Below, piece by piece: positions 43,863 through 52,002 of a DNA stretch of 64,000 nucleotides. The DNA comes from Streptomyces sp. NBC_01707. GTDB taxonomy: Bacteria; Actinomycetota; Actinomycetes; Streptomycetales; Streptomycetaceae. The translations under genes and the position numbers were made by a program. Location: the NCBI RefSeq assembly GCF_041438805.1, contig NZ_CP109190.1, positions 7,192,001-7,256,000 of the forward strand, in the 5' to 3' direction. Every line of letters starts with the position of its first letter. The first letter of the stretch is position 1. The notes beneath the pieces are model-generated. The model was not told the DNA's origin. It saw only the letters and a list, made by a program, of their open reading frames with translations, and did not search any database.

Positions 43863-44681
43863 TCAGCTCACCCGTTCTGCCAGCGCAAGCGTCCGGTGGG
43901 CAGCCGCCACTACCGCCGCGTCCACGAAACGGCCGTCCGGCAGTGCCAGTGCGCCTGCCTCCGTGAGGGCTGCCGCCACGATCTCCTGGGCCGAGTCGAT
44001 CTCCTCCGAAGTGGGCCGGAACGCCCTCTCGATCACGGGTAGCTGCCGGGGATGGATCGCCGCCCGGCCGAGGAACCCCAGCGCGCGGCCGTGCGCGCAG
44101 GAGTGCCGCAGGCCGTCCAGGTCCCGTACGTCCGGGTACACCGACTGGGTCGGCGGGGCGAGGCCGGCCGCGCGGGCGGCGACCACCACCCGGCTGCGTG
44201 ACCAGTCGAGACCCCGGTCGTCCCGCACCCCCAGATCGGCCCGGAGATCGGCCTCGCCGAGGGCGATCGAGCGGACCTGGGGGTGGGAGGCCGCGACCGT
44301 GTACGCGTGCTCGATGCCGAGCGCCGACTCCAGCAGCGGACAGAGCGCCACGCCGGGTGCGAGCGCCGCGATGTGGTGGACGGTCGCGGCATGAGTGATC
44401 TTCGGCAGGCGCAGTTCGGCGAGGCCCGGCAGTCCCGCCAGCGCCAGGACGTCGGCCTCCGTGTGGACCCGGACATGTACCGGCACGGCCGTGCCGGCCG
44501 CCGGTTCGGTGAGGAGTTCGGCAGTGGCTGACCGGGCGTACTCCTTACGGTCCGGTGCGACCGCGTCCTCCAGGTCGACGATCACCACGTCCGCGCCCGA
44601 GTCGCGCGCCTTGCGCACCACGTCCGGCCGGTCCCCGGGAACGTACAGCCAGGTCAGATGCACCTCTTCGGCCTCGGTCAC
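43863..44681 (-). CDS. CitE-like (HpcH/HpaI) CoA-ester lyase
   Basis: 272-aa barrel lyase of the citrate-lyase beta/malyl-CoA lyase family, expected to split or form a C-C bond in a 3-hydroxyacyl-CoA. Visible landmarks: LYVPGDRPDVVRKARDSGADVVIVDLEDAV at the start, the metal-binding Glu in CPLLESALGI and the Asp in LGEADLRADLG. GTG 44681 overlaps the upstream CoA-transferase stop (GTGA). Last gene of the seven-gene operon with the ADP-ribosylglycohydrolases. It probably acts on the thioester made by that transferase; the actual acid is unknown. Confidence 0.88.
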   Translation of the reverse strand: MTEAEEVHLTWLYVPGDRPDVVRKARDSGADVVIVDLEDAVAPDRKEYARSATAELLTEPAAGTAVPVHVRVHTEADVLALAGLPGLAELRLPKITHAATVHHIAALAPGVALCPLLESALGIEHAYTVAASHPQVRSIALGEADLRADLGVRDDRGLDWSRSRVVVAARAAGLAPPTQSVYPDVRDLDGLRHSCAHGRALGFLGRAAIHPRQLPVIERAFRPTSEEIDSAQEIVAAALTEAGALALPDGRFVDAAVVAAAHRTLALAERVS

Positions 44682-45877
44682 AGGACGCCTTCCGCCCGTA
44701 GCGCGGCGATGTCCGGTCCTGACAGGCCGAGCCCGGTCAGGATCTCCTCGGTGTCCGCGCCGTGCGGACGGCCCGCCCAGCGGATCGAGCCCGGGGTCCG
44801 GGAGAGCCGGAAGAGGACGTTCTGCATCCGGAGCGGGCCCAGTTCGGGGTCGGGGACCTCGGCGACGGAGCCCAAGGCCCGGTACTGCGGATCCTCCATC
44901 ACGTCCCGGATGTCGTGGATGGGGGCGATGGCCGCCTCCGCCTTCTCGAACGCGGAGATCGCCTCGTCGCGGGTGTGCCGGGCCATCCAGGTGCCGACCG
45001 CCTCGTCGAGTTCGTCGGAGTGTTCGGCGCGGGTGGTGCCGGAGGCGAACCACGGCTCGTCGATCAGCTCCGCCCGGCCGACCAGACGCATCACGCGTTC
45101 GGCGATGGACTGCGCGGAGGTGGAGACGGCGACCCACTGGCCGTCGGACGTGCGGTACGTATTGCGCGGGGCGTTGTTCCGCGAGCGGTTGCCGGTGCGT
45201 TCCTGGACGTAGCCGAGCTGGTCGTACCAGAGCGGCTGCGGGCCGAGCACGGTGAGGATCGGCTCGATGATCGCCAGGTCGACGACTTGGCCCTCCCCGG
45301 TGCGGTCGCGCCCGGCCAACGCCGCCATCACGGCGTACGCGGTGGCGAGTGCCGCGATCGAGTCGGCGAGACCGAAGGGCGGCAGGGTCGGCGGCCCGTC
45401 CGGCTCGCCGGTGATCGCGGCGAAACCGCTCATGGCCTCGGCGAGTGTGCCGAAGCCGGGGCGGGTCGCGTACGGGCCGAACTGGCCGAAGCCGGTGACG
45501 CGGGTCAGCACCAGCCGCGGGTTGACGGTGTGCAGCTCCTCCCAGCCGATGCCCCACCGCTCCAGCGTCCCCGGCCGGAAGTTCTCGATGATCACATCGC
45601 TGGAGGCGGCCAGCCGGAGGAGGACGTCGCGCCCGCCGGGCGTGGAGAGGTCGAGGGTGAGATTGCGTTTGTTGCGGCCTAGCAGCTTCCACCACAGGCC
45701 GATGCCGTCCTTCGTCGGGCCGTGGCCACGCGACGGGTCGGGCTTGCGCGGATGCTCGACCTTGACCACCTCGGCGCCGAAGTCGCCGAGCATGGTGGCC
45801 GCGAGAGGGCCCGCGAAGAGGGTGGCGAGATCGAGGACCCGCAGACCGGAGAGGGGTGCTTCCGTGGGCGCGGTCAT
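44678..45877 (-). CDS. Class III (CaiB/BaiF) CoA-transferase
   Basis: 399-aa enzyme that moves CoA between carboxylic acids. It begins with LSGLRVLDLATLFAGPLAATMLGDFGAEVVKVEHP, the family fingerprint, and the catalytic aspartate is in FGLADSIAAL. It overlaps the ribokinase stop by ATGA and the lyase start by GTGA. Next to a CitE-like lyase, the pair looks like an activate-then-cleave module as in succinyl-CoA:citramalate-type pathways, but the substrate cannot be read from the sequence. Confidence 0.9.
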   Translation of the reverse strand: MTAPTEAPLSGLRVLDLATLFAGPLAATMLGDFGAEVVKVEHPRKPDPSRGHGPTKDGIGLWWKLLGRNKRNLTLDLSTPGGRDVLLRLAASSDVIIENFRPGTLERWGIGWEELHTVNPRLVLTRVTGFGQFGPYATRPGFGTLAEAMSGFAAITGEPDGPPTLPPFGLADSIAALATAYAVMAALAGRDRTGEGQVVDLAIIEPILTVLGPQPLWYDQLGYVQERTGNRSRNNAPRNTYRTSDGQWVAVSTSAQSIAERVMRLVGRAELIDEPWFASGTTRAEHSDELDEAVGTWMARHTRDEAISAFEKAEAAIAPIHDIRDVMEDPQYRALGSVAEVPDPELGPLRMQNVLFRLSRTPGSIRWAGRPHGADTEEILTGLGLSGPDIAALRAEGVL

Positions 45878-46758
45878 GCGGCGTCGATCTCGCTGCGGTA
45901 CGGCATGGAGGTCGAGGCGCCGGGCTTCTGTACGCAGAGCGCCGCAGCGATCGACGCCCAGGCCAGGGCCTCCGGTACGGCCCGCCCTTCGCCGAGGGCC
46001 ACCGCGAGCGCCCCGACGAATGTGTCCCCGGCGCCGGTGGTGTCGACGGCTGTCACTTCCGGGGCGGGGAAATGGACCGTCTCGCTGCCTCGGGCCGCGT
46101 ACAGGCAGCCCTTCGAACCGAGGGTGACGACGACCGCGGGAACGTGCCGGAGCAGGATCTCGGCCGCCGCGTGGGGGTCGGACTTCCCGGAGAGCGCGGC
46201 TGCCTCGTGCTCATTGGGGATCAACAGGTCCACGTTGTCGAAGAGCTCGTCCGGCAGGGGCTGTACGGGGGAGGGGGTGAGGATCGTCCGCACTCCCTGC
46301 GCGTGGGCCATCCGGGCCCCTTCGACCACTGCCGGCAGGGGCAGTTCCAGCTGGAGGAGCAGCAGATCGGCCTCCGCGATGGCGGCCATCTCACCGTGGC
46401 CGAGCGTGTGGACGGTGCCGTTGGCGCCCGGGATCACCACGATGGCGTTGGCACCCGTGTCGTCGACCACGATGTGCGCCGTGCCGCTGGGGCCCTCGGC
46501 GGTGTGCAGCAGATCGGTTTCGACGCCCGCGTGCTCCAGTTCGGCCCGGAGCCGTGTGCCGTACGCGTCGTCGCCGACCGCGCCGATCATCAGCACCTCG
46601 CCGCCCGCGCGGGCGGCGGCGATGGCCTGATTGGCGCCCTTGCCGCCGGGGATGGTGCGGAACTCCCTTCCGGTGACGGTCTCCCCGCGCTCCGGGGCCC
46701 GTGCGACGTAGGCGACAAGGTCCATATTGGTGCTGCCGAGCACCGCGATGGCGGTCAT
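45874..46758 (-). CDS. rbsK: Ribokinase-like PfkB sugar kinase
   Basis: 294-aa PfkB-family kinase, most like ribokinase. Motifs: GSTNMDLVAYV, GGKGANQAIAAAR (sugar-binding) and DTTGAGDTFVGAL with the catalytic Asp. It is expected to phosphorylate D-ribose or a ribose-like sugar. It sits between the fourth ADP-ribosylglycohydrolase and the CoA-transferase with 4-nt overlaps on both sides, which ties sugar release and phosphorylation together. The symbol rests on family likeness; related nucleoside or fructose kinases are not excluded. Confidence 0.88.
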   Translation of the reverse strand: MTAIAVLGSTNMDLVAYVARAPERGETVTGREFRTIPGGKGANQAIAAARAGGEVLMIGAVGDDAYGTRLRAELEHAGVETDLLHTAEGPSGTAHIVVDDTGANAIVVIPGANGTVHTLGHGEMAAIAEADLLLLQLELPLPAVVEGARMAHAQGVRTILTPSPVQPLPDELFDNVDLLIPNEHEAAALSGKSDPHAAAEILLRHVPAVVVTLGSKGCLYAARGSETVHFPAPEVTAVDTTGAGDTFVGALAVALGEGRAVPEALAWASIAAALCVQKPGASTSMPYRSEIDAA

Positions 46759-48119
46759 GGGCGGAGTGCCTCCTGGTAGGTCAGTTCAGCGAGTGCGTCG
46801 AAGCCGACGGAGTCGAAACCCGGGACGGATGTGGCGAGACGGTTCTTGAGCGGGGTGGTCCACCGGACGGGCAGCGCGTCGGGCCGGCCGGCCAGCAGAC
46901 CGGCCAGCGAGCCGGCGGTCGCACCGTTCGAGTCCGTGTCCCAACCACCGGAGACCGCACGGCAGATGGAGGTGGAGAAGTCTCCGTCGGCGTGGGTGAG
47001 GGCGGCGGCGAGCAGCGCGGCGTTGGGCAGCACGTGGACCCAGTGGTACGCGCCGAACGCCGCGTGCAGCCGGTCGGCGACCGCGTCGAAGTCGGGCTCC
47101 CCGCGGGCCGCGTCGATCCCGGTGCGGACCGCGTGCGCGAAGCGCGAGCGCGGCGGTACGACGCGCAGCCCGGTCGCGAGGCAGCCGTGCACATCGGTCT
47201 CCCCACCGGCCGCCTCGGCGAGCGCGGCAGCGGTGAACATCGCCCCGTACACGCCGTTGCCCGTGTGGGTCAGGACCGCGTCCCGGTGGGCCTGCTCGGC
47301 GGCGGCCGCCGGGTCGCCGGGGTGTGTCCAGCCGTGCACATCGGCGCGGATCTGGGCGCCGATCCACTCCCGGAACGGATTGCGGTGCCGGGCGGTGTCC
47401 GGCGGCTCGATGCCGTCGAGCAGATTGCGGTACGCCACCCGCTCGGCGGTGAAGGTCCGGCCGGCGGGGAGTTCGTCGAGCCAGAGCCGGGCGAGATCGG
47501 CGGTGGAGAAGGACGGTCCGTGGCGCTGGATCAACAGCAGGGTGAGAAGTGGGTAATTGAGATCGTCGTCCTCCGGCATCCCGTCGATGTTCTCGGCGAG
47601 CGAGGTGGCGGCGGAGCGGCGGTTCCAGGGGTGGGCGGCGGTCAGTTCGGCGGGCAGGCCCCTGGCGGTGAACCAGGTGGAGAGCGGCCAGTTCCCGGTG
47701 GCGCGGGCCAGTGCGCGGATCCCCGCGAGAGGCAGTTTCTCGACGGGCTTGCCGAGCAGGCAGCCGGCCGCGCGGCCCAGCCAGGCCGCCTCCAGCCGGG
47801 CCTTGCCGACCGTCGGAAGATCCGCGCGCGGAGTCGGCCAGTGCGGGCAGGCCGCCCGGATCAAGGCCAGATCCGTCGGCTCGTCGACGGCCGCCGTCGA
47901 GTCGAGCCGCGCGAGTTCGTCGAGCAGCCGCCCGGCGAGCGCGCGGAGTGCGGGCGGCGCGGGGGGCGTCGACGCGCCCGCGCGCTCCGGAGCGGGCGCG
48001 CCGCCCGCCGCGTACCACCGGTGCTCGATGTCCCGCACGTCCCGGCCGTCCTCGGCCGCCTGGCGCAGTTCGTGCCCGATCAGATCCTCCGGCTGCACCC
48101 AGGTGACGCGCACGGTCAC
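46755..48119 (-). CDS. ADP-ribosylglycohydrolase family protein, copy 1 (large, DTDSN type)
   Basis: 454-aa member of the ADP-ribosylglycohydrolase (DraG/ARH) superfamily with about 130 extra N-terminal residues. The first metal site is the variant PEDDDLNYPL instead of TDDT, and the second is SGGWDTDSNGATAGSLAGLL. The early G-D motif is changed to AAGCLLGKPVE. Middle motif: HTGNGVYGAMF. This EDDD/DTDSN pattern marks a distinct subfamily whose substrates are not established. GTG 48119 overlaps the upstream stop (GTGA). Cytoplasmic. Confidence 0.88.
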   Translation of the reverse strand: MTVRVTWVQPEDLIGHELRQAAEDGRDVRDIEHRWYAAGGAPAPERAGASTPPAPPALRALAGRLLDELARLDSTAAVDEPTDLALIRAACPHWPTPRADLPTVGKARLEAAWLGRAAGCLLGKPVEKLPLAGIRALARATGNWPLSTWFTARGLPAELTAAHPWNRRSAATSLAENIDGMPEDDDLNYPLLTLLLIQRHGPSFSTADLARLWLDELPAGRTFTAERVAYRNLLDGIEPPDTARHRNPFREWIGAQIRADVHGWTHPGDPAAAAEQAHRDAVLTHTGNGVYGAMFTAAALAEAAGGETDVHGCLATGLRVVPPRSRFAHAVRTGIDAARGEPDFDAVADRLHAAFGAYHWVHVLPNAALLAAALTHADGDFSTSICRAVSGGWDTDSNGATAGSLAGLLAGRPDALPVRWTTPLKNRLATSVPGFDSVGFDALAELTYQEALRP

Positions 48120-49291
48120 GGCGTACCCGCCAGCGTCGCGAACGCCGCCTCGTGCGTACGTCGCCGGGCGGTGTCCCGCACGAACACCTCGTGGGCGACG
48201 TCCGTCAGAGTTCGCGCCGGTGCGTGCAGATCGAGACGGCTGGCCTCCGCGACCGTTTTCACCCAGGTGGCGGGGATCGCCGCCTCGCCGTGCAGCGCGC
48301 CGGCGAGCGCACCGCTCATCGTGGCGATCGAGTCGCAGTCCCGGCCGTAGTTGACCGAGCCGAGCACTGCGTGCCGGTAGTCGCCGTCCGCGACGAGCAG
48401 CATCCCGAGGGCGACCGGCAGCTCCTCGATGGCGTGCAACCGGGACGGGCGGCGGGCGCCGAGGGACGGTGCGCGGTAGTCGGGCCCGACGGTGTCGAAG
48501 GGGGCGACGGCCGTACGCAGCGGTGTCAGCGCCGTCTCGAAGTCCCGGTACCGTACGGCCACTTCGCAGACCGCTTCGATGGCGGCCCGCGTCCCGTCCT
48601 TGGCGAGCGACAGACAGGCGTCGACGACGGTGGCGGGCGTCGCATCCGGCGCACAGGCGGCGGCGACTGCCGCCGCGAAGACTCCGGCGGCCTCCCTTCC
48701 GTACGACGACTGATGGGCGCCCGCGACATCCAGCGCCTCGGCGTACGCGGCCTGTGGATGGGCGGCGTTGACCAGGCCGACCGGCGCCATGTACATCGCC
48801 GCCCCGCAGTTCACGATGTTCCCGGAGCCGGCCTCGCGCGGATCGACATGGCCGTAGTGCAGCCGGGCGACGATCCATTTCTCGGCGAGGAAGATCCGCT
48901 GCAGGGGCAGCGCCTCGGCCTCCAGCTCCGGGATCCAGCGAGGGGTCGAGATCAGCTCGGGTACGAGATGGTCGGCGACGCAGTACGCGTCGAGGTGGTC
49001 CCGTACGGTGCCGTACACCCGTACCAGTGCGTGGGTCATCAAGGTGTCGTCGGTGACGTGACCGTCGCCCTTGTGGTAGGGGGCGATGGGGCGGGCGGTG
49101 CGCCAGTCCTCGCCGTCCCACGGGCCCACGATGCCGGTGATCCGGCCGCCGTGGCGCTCGACGATCTGCTCGGCGGTCCGGCCCTCGACCGGCCCGCCGA
49201 GCGCGTCGCCGACGGCGGCGCCGACGAGAGCGCCGGTGATCCGGTCATCGAGACCGAGCACGGTGGGTGTTTTGTTCTGAATCGGCGTCAT
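48116..49291 (-). CDS. ADP-ribosylglycohydrolase family protein, copy 2
   Basis: 391-aa ARH/DraG-type hydrolase expected to cleave a ribosyl glycosidic bond with two Mg ions. Motifs: GAAVGDALGGPVEGR, VTDDTLMTHALVR (first metal site) and NYGRDCDSIATMSGALAGALHG (second site, Ser where Thr is usual). ATG 49291 (MTPIQNKTP) is used; it overlaps the upstream gene by 47 nt. GTG 49306 would overlap by 62 nt and GTG 49261 (VLGLDDRITG) by 17 nt, so the start is not certain. Its stop overlaps copy 1. Confidence 0.88.
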   Translation of the reverse strand: MTPIQNKTPTVLGLDDRITGALVGAAVGDALGGPVEGRTAEQIVERHGGRITGIVGPWDGEDWRTARPIAPYHKGDGHVTDDTLMTHALVRVYGTVRDHLDAYCVADHLVPELISTPRWIPELEAEALPLQRIFLAEKWIVARLHYGHVDPREAGSGNIVNCGAAMYMAPVGLVNAAHPQAAYAEALDVAGAHQSSYGREAAGVFAAAVAAACAPDATPATVVDACLSLAKDGTRAAIEAVCEVAVRYRDFETALTPLRTAVAPFDTVGPDYRAPSLGARRPSRLHAIEELPVALGMLLVADGDYRHAVLGSVNYGRDCDSIATMSGALAGALHGEAAIPATWVKTVAEASRLDLHAPARTLTDVAHEVFVRDTARRRTHEAAFATLAGTP

Positions 49292-50510
49292 GCCGGAATT
49301 GTCCACCCGAAGGGGCTGGTTCCGTGTCTGTCAGCAGCCCGGCGAGTTCGATGAGATCGGTGCCCGCGAGACGGGGCAGCGCGCATCCCGCGAGGGTGCG
49401 GCAGGCTTCGCGCCAGCCGTCCGGGACGGCGGCGATGCCACCCAGCGCACCGGTCAGCGCGCCGGCCAGGGCGGGCGCCGAGTCCGCGACCCGTGACAAG
49501 CAGGCCGCCGCGGGGACGGCCTGGGTGATCTCGCCACGGGCCGCGGTGGTCAGAGCCAGGGCGACCGGTACGGTCTCGGCCGCGGCGATCCCGTAGCTGT
49601 AGACATGGTCGACGATCTGATGTTCCAACACGGGTACGAGCGCGAAGGCGCCGGCGGCCTCGCCGACGAAGTCGCGGGCGATCCGGACGGCGTGAGCGGC
49701 GTTGCGGGCGATCTCGGTGCCCTCGGGGAGCTGGTCGAGTGCGGCGTTCACCGCGGTGTCGACATCGGCTCCGCCCAGCGCCTCGGCGATCGCGGCGGCC
49801 ATCGCGCGGGCGCCGTGCACACCGTCGCCGTCCTGGGTGTATCGGGCATCGAACTCGGCGAGTTCCGCGGCGGCCCAGGGTCGGCCGGGGTGGACGACCG
49901 CAAGTACGGCAGCCCGTACGCAGGCCGCGTCGTCGAAGTAGTGCGGGTTGTCGTGGCCGGTGGCGGGCGGCCGCAGTCCGGCGGCGAGATTGCCGAGTCC
50001 GGCCCGCACCGAGATCCGGGCGCGCAGCGGGAGAACCGCCGACTCCACCTCGGGCGCCCGTGCCGCTGCCGCGGCGACCTCCGCGGCCAGCGCGTTCCAC
50101 GCGACGTCGATGGCGGCCCGCATCCGGCGGTCGGGGGAGAGGCCGTGCAGCGGACCGGCCTCCGAAGCCAGCACGGTCCCGGCGGCGAACGCGGCCCACT
50201 CGGCGTCGTCGGAGGGGCCGAGCCGCAGCGGCTCGGGCGGCTGGTTGAGCGCGATGGGCACGGGGAGGGTGGTGGTGGCGTTCTGCTCGGCGAAGGTGTC
50301 GAGCTCCCGGGTGAGCCGACGCGTCCATTCGGGCATCCGGGCCGCCCGGTGACGCGCCGCGGGCCAGCCGGCGGCATCCCCCGAGGCCAGCCCGAGCAGC
50401 AGCCCCTCGATCCGGGCCCGGCGCCCCGGCAGCGGCCGGGTCAGGGGCTGGTCCAGGGGTGGGGTGGAACGATTCTCCGGGCGGGGCCCGGTGTCCCGCG
50501 CGGTAGTCAT
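49245..50510 (-). CDS. ADP-ribosylglycohydrolase family protein, copy 3 (degenerate active site)
   Basis: 421-aa paralogue. The fold signals are kept: LGLASGDAAGWPA, QDGDGVHGARAM, and the C-terminal helix ADSAPALAGALTGALGG. The metal-binding residues are altered. The first site is SDDAE (100-104) instead of TDDTE, and the second is R340-V-A-D-S instead of R-D-A-D-T, with the preceding N-x-G changed to C-x-S. So one aspartate ligand is lost. It may be a pseudo-enzyme or partner subunit, or use another substrate. ATG 50510 overlaps the upstream stop by ATGA. Confidence 0.85.
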   Translation of the reverse strand: MTTARDTGPRPENRSTPPLDQPLTRPLPGRRARIEGLLLGLASGDAAGWPAARHRAARMPEWTRRLTRELDTFAEQNATTTLPVPIALNQPPEPLRLGPSDDAEWAAFAAGTVLASEAGPLHGLSPDRRMRAAIDVAWNALAAEVAAAAARAPEVESAVLPLRARISVRAGLGNLAAGLRPPATGHDNPHYFDDAACVRAAVLAVVHPGRPWAAAELAEFDARYTQDGDGVHGARAMAAAIAEALGGADVDTAVNAALDQLPEGTEIARNAAHAVRIARDFVGEAAGAFALVPVLEHQIVDHVYSYGIAAAETVPVALALTTAARGEITQAVPAAACLSRVADSAPALAGALTGALGGIAAVPDGWREACRTLAGCALPRLAGTDLIELAGLLTDTEPAPSGGQFRHDADSEQNTHRARSR

Positions 50511-51739
50511 GACACCACCGCCGCGGGTCCGTCCGCGGTGGTGGTGCCGGCCTCGCGGGCCCCGCCGGCCGGGGCGGCCGTGCCGGACCCGTTGCCGTTG
50601 CCGGTCCCGCCGTCCCCACCGTCCCAGCGGCTCGTCGCGCCGTCCGGCTCGTCCGCCTCGTCCGGGGTGAGCAACTCCGCGATGTCCAGGACGTGGTGGC
50701 CCCGCATCGACGGCAGGCAGCTGCCCCGGACCGGGCCGATCGCCCGTCCCCAGTTCCGGGGGATCGCGGACAGCCCGCCCAGCGCACCGGCCAGCGCGCC
50801 TGCCACCGCCGCCGTGGTGTCCGCGTCGCGGCCCATGTTGACCGCCGTCAGCACCGCCGTACGGAAGTCGCCGTGCGCCGCCGCGAACGCGCCGAACGCC
50901 AGGCCCACCGCCTCCGGTGCCAGGTCCGTCCACGGGTAGCCGCCCACCACCACCGCGGAGCGCACCGCGCGTTCCCTCGTGAGGCGGTCGGGGTGCCTGT
51001 GCTGCGCGGCCGTCACCGCCCGCCGCAGCGAGCGCGCCGTCCAGGAGTCCATCGGTACGACGGACAGGGCGGCCGCGATCACGGACGTGACCCCCGCCCC
51101 CGCCATCGCGGCGGCCACCCCGGCCGCCACCGCCTGGCCGCCGTAGATGCCCTCCCCGTCATGGCTGACCTGCCCGTCGATCGCGACCAGGCGCGCGGCC
51201 TCCGCGGGCCGGCCTGCCGCGAAGACTCCGAACGGCGCCGCACGCATCGCGAGTCCGTCGCTCCAGGCGTGCCGGTGCTGGGCGGAGATCGGGGCTGCGA
51301 GGCCCCGGCGCAGGTTCTCCAGGGTCCCGCGCTCGCTGAACCCGGCGCCGCGGAACGGCCCCTCGTCGAGGTCGGCGATCCACAGATGCCAGGCCCGCTC
51401 GACATGGGTGACGGTCAGCGCCGAGCCGTGCCGGGCCAGCAGCAGCCCGGAGAAGATCGCGTACTCCGTGTCGTCGGTACCGGCCGGGTCGTCGCTGACG
51501 AAGCCTTCGATCCGGCCCCAGCGGCGGCGGATCTCGGAGGGCCGCAGGTTCTCCGCGGGTGCGCCCAGCGCATCGCCCACGGCAAGACCGAGGAGCGCAC
51601 CCCGGGCCCGGTCCGCCCGGTCGGGGTGTCCGGAACCGTCGGCGTGGCTCGCGTCGAGGCGGTGCGCGTCGTTCCGGGCCGCCTCCGCCGTGCCCCCGCC
51701 CGTGCGCGGTTCTGCCGGATTGCCTGCAATCAACTCCAT
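50507..51739 (-). CDS. ADP-ribosylglycohydrolase family protein, copy 4 (canonical site)
   Basis: 410-aa hydrolase with intact ARH/DraG motifs: LLGLAVGDALGAPAE (49-63), TDDTE (88-92), HDGEGIYGGQ (193-202) and NMGRDADTTAAVAGALAGALGG (from 301; Asp305, Asp307, Thr308). A Gly/Ala/Asp-rich tail follows after residue 350. ATG 51739 is chosen because GAAGGG lies 8 nt upstream; GTG 51796 would add 19 residues without a ribosome site. First gene of the seven-gene leftward operon. Confidence 0.9.
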   Translation of the reverse strand: MELIAGNPAEPRTGGGTAEAARNDAHRLDASHADGSGHPDRADRARGALLGLAVGDALGAPAENLRPSEIRRRWGRIEGFVSDDPAGTDDTEYAIFSGLLLARHGSALTVTHVERAWHLWIADLDEGPFRGAGFSERGTLENLRRGLAAPISAQHRHAWSDGLAMRAAPFGVFAAGRPAEAARLVAIDGQVSHDGEGIYGGQAVAAGVAAAMAGAGVTSVIAAALSVVPMDSWTARSLRRAVTAAQHRHPDRLTRERAVRSAVVVGGYPWTDLAPEAVGLAFGAFAAAHGDFRTAVLTAVNMGRDADTTAAVAGALAGALGGLSAIPRNWGRAIGPVRGSCLPSMRGHHVLDIAELLTPDEADEPDGATSRWDGGDGGTGNGNGSGTAAPAGGAREAGTTTADGPAAVVS

Positions 51740-51866
51740 CGCGTCGACCCTTCGCTCGTACCGAGCCAGTTCTCGTACCTGTCCGATCTGTGCCACGCGG
51801 AGCGCCGACAGAGGCCGATAAACGCAACAAAAGGGCCACTCGGATGACGGGATCCCCTTCGTAAGG

Positions 51867-51909
51867 CAGGCCGTACTTACCTGGTCAGCGGGCAGGTAAG
51901 TACGGCCTG
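51867..51909. promoter_or_regulatory. 17-bp-arm palindrome in the divergent ADPRH / VIT1 promoter region
   Basis: caggccgtacttacctg (51867-51883) and caggtaagtacggcctg (51893-51909) are exact complements around 9 nt. The site lies 128 nt before the first ADP-ribosylglycohydrolase start and 94 nt before the VIT1 start. Because neither gene ends here, a terminator role is not obvious; an operator for both units, or a hairpin in a leader RNA, is more likely. Confidence 0.6.
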
Positions 51910-52002
51910 GCTTGCTGGCGGGGGATTCCTTTCGTGCGTACTTTCGGAGGTGTTGAGCGGGGGTGGGGCGAGCAGAACCCGCTGCCGGAGAAGGGGAGAG
52001 CT

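Noticed and set aside
43863..45695. A 610-codon frame joining the lyase to part of the CoA-transferase region
   Set aside because: The upstream part is the CoA-transferase gene out of frame; the lyase begins at the GTGA overlap at 44681.
46755..49121. A single 788-codon frame that would fuse two of the ADP-ribosylglycohydrolases
   Set aside because: Only the part from 48119 onward is protein-like; the first part is copy 2 read in the wrong frame.
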